A stretch of 26,562 nucleotides of DNA from CAVVGB01 sp963747715 (GTDB lineage: Bacteria > Actinomycetota > Thermoleophilia > Gaiellales > Gaiellaceae): the NCBI GenBank assembly GCA_963747715.1, contig CAVVGB010000004.1, forward strand, positions 1 to 26,562. The letters run 5' to 3'. The translations under genes and the position numbers were made by a program. The first letter of the stretch is position 1. Every line of letters starts with the position of its first letter. Below are positions 22,259-26,562 of the stretch, piece by piece. The notes beneath the pieces were generated by a model that searched no databases, was not told where the DNA came from, and saw nothing but the letters and a program-made list of their open reading frames with translations.

Positions 22259-23056
22259 ATGAAACGCGCATCGCTCTCACTGGCAGTGACTCTGGTGCTT
22301 CTTGCCGGCTGCGGCGGAGACGAAGACTCGAACGTCGCCACGGCAATCGGCAACGAGCTGCCGCAGGGGAGCGAGGCGGTCGAGCTCGACCCGGCGAGCT
22401 TCACCGCCGACGTCGACAACCGCTACTGGCCGATGAAGCCGGGCACGCGCTGGACGTACCGCGAGGTCGACGAGGAAGGCAAAGAGGTAGTCGTCGTGGT
22501 CACCGCCACCAGCGAGACGAAGGAAATCGCCAACGGCGTCACGGCGATCGTCGTCCGCGACACGGTCAGCGAGGACGGAGCGATCGTCGAGGACACGTTC
22601 GACTGGTACGCGCAGGACGCCGACGGCAATGTCTGGTACATGGGCGAGGACACCGCCGAGTTCGAGGACGGCAAGGTCAAGACGAAGAAGGGCTCCTGGG
22701 AGGCCGGCGTCGACAGTGCGCTCCCCGGGGTGATCGTCCCGGCTGAGCCCGTCGACGACATGGCCTACCGGCAGGAGTACTACGCCGGCGAGGCGGAGGA
22801 CAACGGCGAGGTGCTGGCCGTCGGCGAACAGGTGGAGGTGCCGACCGGCCACTACACCGACGTGCTGGTCACGAAGGACACGGTCGGCCTGGAGCCCGAC
22901 GTGCTCGAGCTCAAGTTTTACGCTCCGGATGTGGGGCCTGTGCTCGCGCTCGGCATCTCCGGCGGGGGTGGGCGCGAGGAGCTCGTGAAAGTCGAGCAGG
23001 TGGACGCAGAGGCGGCCCGCGCCGCAGCCACGGCGCCGCTGGGCGACAAGTACTAG
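22259..23056 (+). CDS. Putative lipoprotein downstream of the PepSY gene
   Basis: 265 residues. Lipoprotein signal: KR at positions 2-3, hydrophobic core, lipobox LLAGC with Cys18, then GGDEDSN. The mature part is a mostly beta, acidic protein with NRYWPMKPGTRWTYREVDEE (55-74 region), a stretch found in several actinobacterial secreted proteins of unknown function, then EDTFDWYAQDADGNVWYMGE and VPTGHYTDVLVTKDTVGLEP. Repeated Trp/Tyr strands suggest a beta-sandwich or barrel ligand domain. No catalytic site recognised. It is in the PepSY operon, and its ribosome site GGCGGAG is unusually close to the ATG. It is likely anchored on the outer membrane face as part of an envelope response. Confidence 0.8.
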   Translation: MKRASLSLAVTLVLLAGCGGDEDSNVATAIGNELPQGSEAVELDPASFTADVDNRYWPMKPGTRWTYREVDEEGKEVVVVVTATSETKEIANGVTAIVVRDTVSEDGAIVEDTFDWYAQDADGNVWYMGEDTAEFEDGKVKTKKGSWEAGVDSALPGVIVPAEPVDDMAYRQEYYAGEAEDNGEVLAVGEQVEVPTGHYTDVLVTKDTVGLEPDVLELKFYAPDVGPVLALGISGGGGREELVKVEQVDAEAARAAATAPLGDKY

Positions 23057-23073
23057 GTCTCGCGCGCGCGGGG

Positions 23074-23079
23074 TAGAAC
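23074..23079 (+). promoter_or_regulatory. Candidate -10 (TAGAAC), leaderless PASTA gene
   Basis: TAGAAC is followed after 6 bases by the GTG at 23086. A short GGGG-tagaa-CCCC inverted repeat frames the hexamer. No ribosome site exists for this GTG. Confidence 0.3.
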
Positions 23080-23085
23080 CCCGGC

Positions 23086-23951
23086 GTGAGCGAACCGCCT
23101 TATCCCGGGGTCCGCCGCCGCCCGAGGAGCCGTGGCCGCCCGAGACGGTCACGGAGGTGACGGAGGTCTACGAGGGCCCGCCGGCCGGCCCACCGGGCGG
23201 GCGGCCGCCGCTCTGGAACAACATCTGGTTCTGGCTCGCCCTGCTCGGCCTCGTCGCGGTCGTGATCGTCCTGATCGCGATCGTGGCCTCGCGAAACGAC
23301 GAGCGCGCGCGAAGGACCGTCCCTCACGTCGTCGGCCTACGACAGGCCGTTGCGCTGGACGTCCTCGAAGACGCCGGCTATGACGTGGACGCCAGCCGCA
23401 CGCCGAGCGAGCAGCCACGCGGCATCGTCGTCGACCAGGATCCCGACGCCGGCACCCGCCTGCGCCGGGACCAGACGGTGCAGATCGTCGTCTCCCGCGG
23501 GCCGGAGACGGTCACGACGGTGCAGACCGTCACCGAGTCGGTCGAGGTGGTGGCGGTGCCCGACGTCGTCGGCGACGACCACGTCGCGGCCGGCGCCACG
23601 ATCGACGGGATCGACCTGATCGCGGACAGCTTCCCGGTCGAGTCCGGTGAGCCTCTCGGCACGGTGATCGGCCAGGACCCGGCGGGCGGAAGCGAAGTCC
23701 CGCCCGGCACGCACATTCGACTGGCCGTGGCGCTCGGCCCCGGCGAGCGCCCGACCGGAACGGTTCCCGACGTCACGGGCCCGAACGAGGTCGACGCGCG
23801 CGCCACCGCGCGCGAGTCCGGATTCACCGTCCGCACGGTCGACCGCCCCGCCCCGACGCCCGAGGAGCGCGGCGAGGTCATCCTTCAGCGGCCGGAGGCC
23901 GGGACCGTCGCGCCGGTCCTCACGCAGATCCGGATCTTCGTCGGCCGCTAG
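23086..23951 (+). CDS. Membrane-anchored PASTA-repeat protein (N-terminus frameshifted)
   Basis: The clear reading frame is open from before 23157 to 23951 and contains one membrane helix (WNNIWFWLALLGLVAVVIVL) followed by three PASTA domains, each about 65 residues: VPHVVGLRQAVALDVLEDAG, VPDVVGDDHVAAGATIDGID and VPDVTGPNEVDARATARESG as their first strands. PASTA domains bind muropeptides in PknB-like kinases, but no kinase domain is present. The GTG at 23157 lacks a proper ribosome site and sits in the middle of the Pro/Glu-rich cytosolic tail (PPPPEEPWPPETVTEVTEV). The better start, GTG 23086 (MSEPPYPG), is out of frame with the rest; one extra G in the GGGG near 23107 would join them as MSEPPYPGGPPPPEEPWPPE. 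I read it as a frameshift or one-base error. Confidence 0.75.
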
Positions 23952-23957
23952 AGCCAG

Positions 23958-24428
23958 CTAATGGTGGTGGTACTCGTGCACCACAGCGTGGCCCTTACCG
24001 CGCGCGATCAGGGAGCGATTGACGAGGAACGCGAACGGAAAGGCGACCACGAACCCGCCGAGCAGCGGTAGCCAGAAGAGGGCGTCGCCGAGACCCGCTT
24101 CCATCGCGCCGGGCACCAGCAGCACGACGAGGTTGTCGATCGCCTCCATGACGGCGATGGAGACGGTGTCGGCGGCCAAGGCGGTCGTCACGATCGCCAC
24201 GGCCGAAAGGCCGGCGCGGATGAGCGGTAGCGACGTCAGCAGGTAGCCGAAGAAGAACGCGAGCAGAACCGCGAGGGCGATCGAGGCGACGTCACCCCAC
24301 CCGAGAGCCGTTGCGATCACCATGCCGAGCACCTCGCCGATCACGCACCCGGTGAGACAGTGCGTGGTGGCGCTCGCCGCCAGCCGGTTCAGCGAGGCGG
24401 TTACTTCGCCGTGAGCGTGGTCGTGCAC
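23958..24428 (-). CDS. DUF4396 family membrane protein
   Basis: 156 residues, four hydrophobic segments. The DUF4396 block is at 21-60: THCLTGCVIGEVLGMVI and then LAVLLAFFFGYLLTSLPL, with the conserved His-Cys-x3-Cys and GEVxGM. The N-terminus MHDHAH and the C-terminus HEYHHH are His-rich, and the protein is often encoded next to metal handling genes, so metal transport or sensing is possible (inference). Its first 28 bases overlap the end of the zinc-ribbon gene, so both are probably expressed together. The end is 6 bp from the PASTA gene stop (convergent). Confidence 0.85.
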   Translation of the reverse strand: MHDHAHGEVTASLNRLAASATTHCLTGCVIGEVLGMVIATALGWGDVASIALAVLLAFFFGYLLTSLPLIRAGLSAVAIVTTALAADTVSIAVMEAIDNLVVLLVPGAMEAGLGDALFWLPLLGGFVVAFPFAFLVNRSLIARGKGHAVVHEYHHH

Positions 24429-24544
24429 TCGTCCGGAGACTCACCCTCGCAGCAGCCGATCTTGAACCGGCAGCGCGGGCACTGCCACGTGGCGTGACGC
24501 CATTCCATTTCGGCTCCGCAGCGCACGCAGCTTTCGGTTGTCAC
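24401..24544 (-). CDS. Small zinc-ribbon protein
   Basis: 47 residues, start GTG 24544. Two Cys pairs form a zinc ribbon: CVRCGAEMEW (Cys6, Cys9) and WQCPRCRFKIGCCEG (Cys22, Cys25), with extra cysteines at 31-32 and in DECTTT. Small proteins with exactly this CxRCGAEMEWRH then CPRCRFKLGCCEG layout are familiar from actinobacteria, function unknown. It lies 26 bp downstream of topoisomerase IB on the same strand and overlaps the DUF4396 start by 28 bp. A longer frame through to 25450 on this strand overlaps topoisomerase and is rejected. Confidence 0.7.
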   Translation of the reverse strand: MTTESCVRCGAEMEWRHATWQCPRCRFKIGCCEGESPDECTTTLTAK

Positions 24545-24570
24545 GCGGCCAATGTAGCCGCGCGACCGGT

Positions 24571-25617
24571 CTACGCCACCTTCTCGAGCGCCTCCGAGGG
24601 CGAGTCCTCGAGGAGGTCGAGCACCGCTTCCTCGATCGCTCCCTGCGTCGAGGGTTGGCCGAAGGCGACGTCGTCGCCGATCCGCTCGAGCGCTCCGCCG
24701 ATCGTGACGCCGTCGCGGTAGCGGTCGAAGACGCGCGGATCGATGTAGGACGCCCGGCAGACGGCCGGGGTGTTGCCGAGGTAGTGCGACACCTCCTTGA
24801 CGGCCCGCGCGATAGCGCGTTTGCGTCCCGTCGGTGTGGCCGCGACCTCGCCGGACACGGCCAGGCCAACGGCGGCCAGCACAGTCGCGTTCCACGTGCG
24901 GAAGTCCTTCGCGCTGAACTCCTCGCCGACCACGCTCTTGACGTACTCGTTGATATCGAGCGACTTGACGTCGACCCAGCGTCCACGCTCCCGGTAGGCG
25001 AGCAGCTCCTTCCCCTGCCTGCGCCGCTTGAGCACCTCGACGATCGTGTAGAGGTCTGGATCGACGAGCGACTGAACGCGCTGCTTGCCGCCCTTCGACA
25101 CGTAGTCGAACGTCAGCATGTGGTTGTCGCCGAGCTCGACGTGGCTCTTCAGCATCGTCGCGAGCCCGTAGGTCTCGTTCTGCTCTGCGTACTCCTCCGT
25201 GCCGATGCGGAAGAAGCCGCGATCGAGCAGGCGCGTCGCGCACGCGAGCACGCGCTCGCGGGTGACGTCGCTCTGGCGCAGGTGCTTGGCGGTGACCCGA
25301 CGGAGGTGAGGGAGCTTGCGGGCGAAGTCGATCATCTCGTCGAACTTCTCCTGGTCGCGCCGCAGACGCCACTGCGAGTGGTAGACGTACTGCCTCCGCC
25401 CAGCCGCGTCCGTGCCCACCGCCTGGATGTGGCCCATGGGGTACGGACAAATCCAGACGTCCTTCCAGGCCGGCGGAATGACGAGCTCGCGGATGCGCTC
25501 GAGGACCTCGGGCTCTTCGATCCGCTCACCGTTCTCGTCCAGGTACTCGAACCCCCGCCCGCGCCTGCGGCGGGTGAGCCCGGCCCCCGAACAGTCCGCT
25601 CGCCTCAGCCTTGCCAT
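24571..25617 (-). CDS. DNA topoisomerase IB (poxvirus-type)
   Basis: 348 residues. Enzymes of this family nick one strand through a 3'-phosphotyrosine and relax supercoils of both signs. Visible blocks: N-terminal GFEYLDENGERI (22-33) and IPPAWKDVWICPYPMGHIQA; the catalytic domain with RIGTEEYAEQNETYGLATM, SKGGKQRV (catalytic Lys), KDFRTWNATVLA (catalytic Arg) and SHYLGNTPAVCRASYIDPRV with Tyr291 as nucleophile. The start at ATG 25617 is preceded by GGAAGG and is where the family begins; frames extending upstream to 25845 run into the divergent Nudix gene. Bacterial TopIB is non-essential and often in soil bacteria. It is divergent from the Nudix-like gene and followed by the zinc ribbon. Confidence 0.93.
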   Translation of the reverse strand: MARLRRADCSGAGLTRRRRGRGFEYLDENGERIEEPEVLERIRELVIPPAWKDVWICPYPMGHIQAVGTDAAGRRQYVYHSQWRLRRDQEKFDEMIDFARKLPHLRRVTAKHLRQSDVTRERVLACATRLLDRGFFRIGTEEYAEQNETYGLATMLKSHVELGDNHMLTFDYVSKGGKQRVQSLVDPDLYTIVEVLKRRRQGKELLAYRERGRWVDVKSLDINEYVKSVVGEEFSAKDFRTWNATVLAAVGLAVSGEVAATPTGRKRAIARAVKEVSHYLGNTPAVCRASYIDPRVFDRYRDGVTIGGALERIGDDVAFGQPSTQGAIEEAVLDLLEDSPSEALEKVA

Positions 25618-25689
25618 GCCGCCTTTCCTTCCCACCCTGGTGGCCGTCCAACCGCCGCGGCCGTCGGGTGCCTCAGCCAGACTTGTCTC

Positions 25690-26385
25690 ATGCGCGCGAT
25701 CGTCCCGCTCGAGACCGAGCCCCGCTTCCGGCCGTTCCCCTTTACGCTGCCCGTCGATGCTCCGCTCGAGCGGGCGGTTCGGGACGCCGAGCGCCTCCTC
25801 TCGCGCACTCCGGGGCGCTTCGACGGGCCGATCGCGTTTTGCCACGGCGTCTCCCCGGACGGAGGCGTGCTACGCCGGGCGGGTCGCTACGCGGAGGCGA
25901 TGGTCGTCTTCGAAGAGCCGACGCTCGCGTACCGCCTCGGCTTCGCCCTCGGAGTGCAGCTCTTCGTCGAGCGGCCCGAAGGCCCCTTCCTCTTCCAGCT
26001 GCGGGGGCCGTCCATCGGGCGCGACCCGCTCCTCTGGACCGCGTCTGCCTCGGGCGGCCTGCGCCCGGGAGAGGATCCGCGCGTCGCGGTCTTCGCCGAC
26101 GCCGCGGAGGAGGTGGGTCTCGCCGAGAACGACCTCGAGGACTTCCGCGCGGTCGCCGTCTGCGTGAACGACGACTCGGGCTCGGCGCTCATCGTCTACC
26201 ACGCGAGGCTTCGCGCGGGCGCCGAGCCGGTCCCGCACGAGACGAAGGTCGCCGAGCTCCACTGGGCACGCGAGCCGACCGAGATCGGCGCGCAGGTCTC
26301 GGGCGACACGACCGCCTCGTGGGAGGCGCTCGTCGGCTGGCGGGGTCGTCTACAGGAGGGCGCTGAAGCGGCTTCGACGACGTAG
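25690..26385 (+). CDS. Nudix-domain protein with altered Nudix box
   Basis: 231 residues, ATG 25690. A first domain (about 1-85) is of unknown type. The Nudix fold follows: FLFQLRGPSIGRDP, then SGGLRPGEDPRVAVFADAAE with EVGL (121-144). Against the consensus Gx5Ex7REUxEExGU, the first Gly and Glu and the EExGL part are kept, but RE is AD (Ala136, Asp137). Substrate and activity are uncertain; it may hydrolyse a nucleotide diphosphate derivative, or be a binding protein. No ribosome site is evident; CAGACT 6 bases upstream could act as -10 of a leaderless mRNA. Divergent from topoisomerase IB with a 72-bp gap. Confidence 0.8.
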   Translation: MRAIVPLETEPRFRPFPFTLPVDAPLERAVRDAERLLSRTPGRFDGPIAFCHGVSPDGGVLRRAGRYAEAMVVFEEPTLAYRLGFALGVQLFVERPEGPFLFQLRGPSIGRDPLLWTASASGGLRPGEDPRVAVFADAAEEVGLAENDLEDFRAVAVCVNDDSGSALIVYHARLRAGAEPVPHETKVAELHWAREPTEIGAQVSGDTTASWEALVGWRGRLQEGAEAASTT

Positions 26386-26509
26386 GCTCGGCCTGCTGAG
26401 GTTACTGGGGCGTCGCTCGCAAGGGAGCCGAGCGAGCGGGCGCGAGACAGTACAGAGAGACGTACGGCGAGCGGCCGCGAGCCGAAGGATCCTGCCGCGA
26501 GCGACGTCA

Positions 26510-26548
26510 GGCGGGCGGAGCCGGGCTACGCCCGGCGAAAGCCCCGCC
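26510..26548. terminator. GC-rich stem-loop at the right edge
   Basis: Inner hairpin GCCGGGC (26520-26526) TAC GCCCGGC (26530-26536), flanked by an outer pairing GGCGGG (26510-26515) with CCCGCC (26543-26548). This type of cruciform-like repeat is common between actinobacterial genes. It may end transcription of the Nudix gene from the left or of an unseen gene from the right. The preceding 26386-26509 is rich in CGAGCG-type short repeats and has no supported gene. Confidence 0.5.
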
Positions 26549-26562
26549 GCCCAGGAGCCTCA

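Noticed and set aside
24538..26385. 615-residue plus-strand ORF
   Set aside because: Its first 380 codons are antisense to topoisomerase IB and the zinc ribbon. Only the part from ATG 25690 has Nudix features.

Overview
The window is about 26.6 kb of GC-rich DNA (near two thirds G+C). GTG and TTG starts, ATGA/GTGA stop-start overlaps, NarL- and OmpR-type two-component pairs, a PASTA protein and a viral-type topoisomerase IB all point to a soil actinobacterium. Thermoleophilia (Gaiellales or Solirubrobacterales) is my best guess. That placement rests on gene style and remembered homologues; no search was run.

Layout. 1-2.3 kb: small housekeeping or unknown genes (a frameshifted ABM-like gene, a YjbR/MmcQ protein, a small hypothetical, a lipoprotein). 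2.29-3.97 kb: a tRNA-rich stretch, Lys(UUU) on minus and Glu, Val and Asp on plus, enclosing a methyltransferase and an AlkB-like dioxygenase. 4.0-14.2 kb: an accessory-looking block starting just past tRNA-Asp. It holds a decayed alpha/beta hydrolase, a secreted type B carboxylesterase, a 918-aa LAL/LuxR ATPase regulator and a divergent operon of a membrane protein, an epoxide hydrolase (broken), an alpha/beta hydrolase (broken), an intact Asp-nucleophile hydrolase and a thioredoxin-like protein with CxxW instead of CxxC. Similar GTGGCCCA-containing repeats lie at 4002-4032 and 14175-14199, and a truncated MOSC fragment abuts the right copy. This may be an integrated or recombined island. 14.3-16.9 kb: a two-HKD phospholipase D-like protein, a frameshifted membrane protein and a CPBP protease. 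17.0-19.9 kb: a NarL-type kinase/regulator pair coupled to a YcaQ-like protein. 19.8-24.0 kb: an OmpR-type pair divergent from a PepSY protein, a lipoprotein and a PASTA protein, probably an envelope-stress module. 24.0-26.5 kb: a DUF4396 membrane protein, a tiny zinc ribbon, topoisomerase IB and a divergent Nudix-like protein.

A recurring theme is single-base frame disruption (ABM-like gene, tRNA-Lys anticodon loop, two neighbouring hydrolases, a membrane protein, the PASTA N-terminus). Some sit in homopolymers and could be sequence errors. The epoxide hydrolase has also lost its catalytic His, so at least that one looks truly decayed. The best candidate for an interesting system is the LAL-regulated hydrolase/thioredoxin cluster; its substrate cannot be told from sequence.
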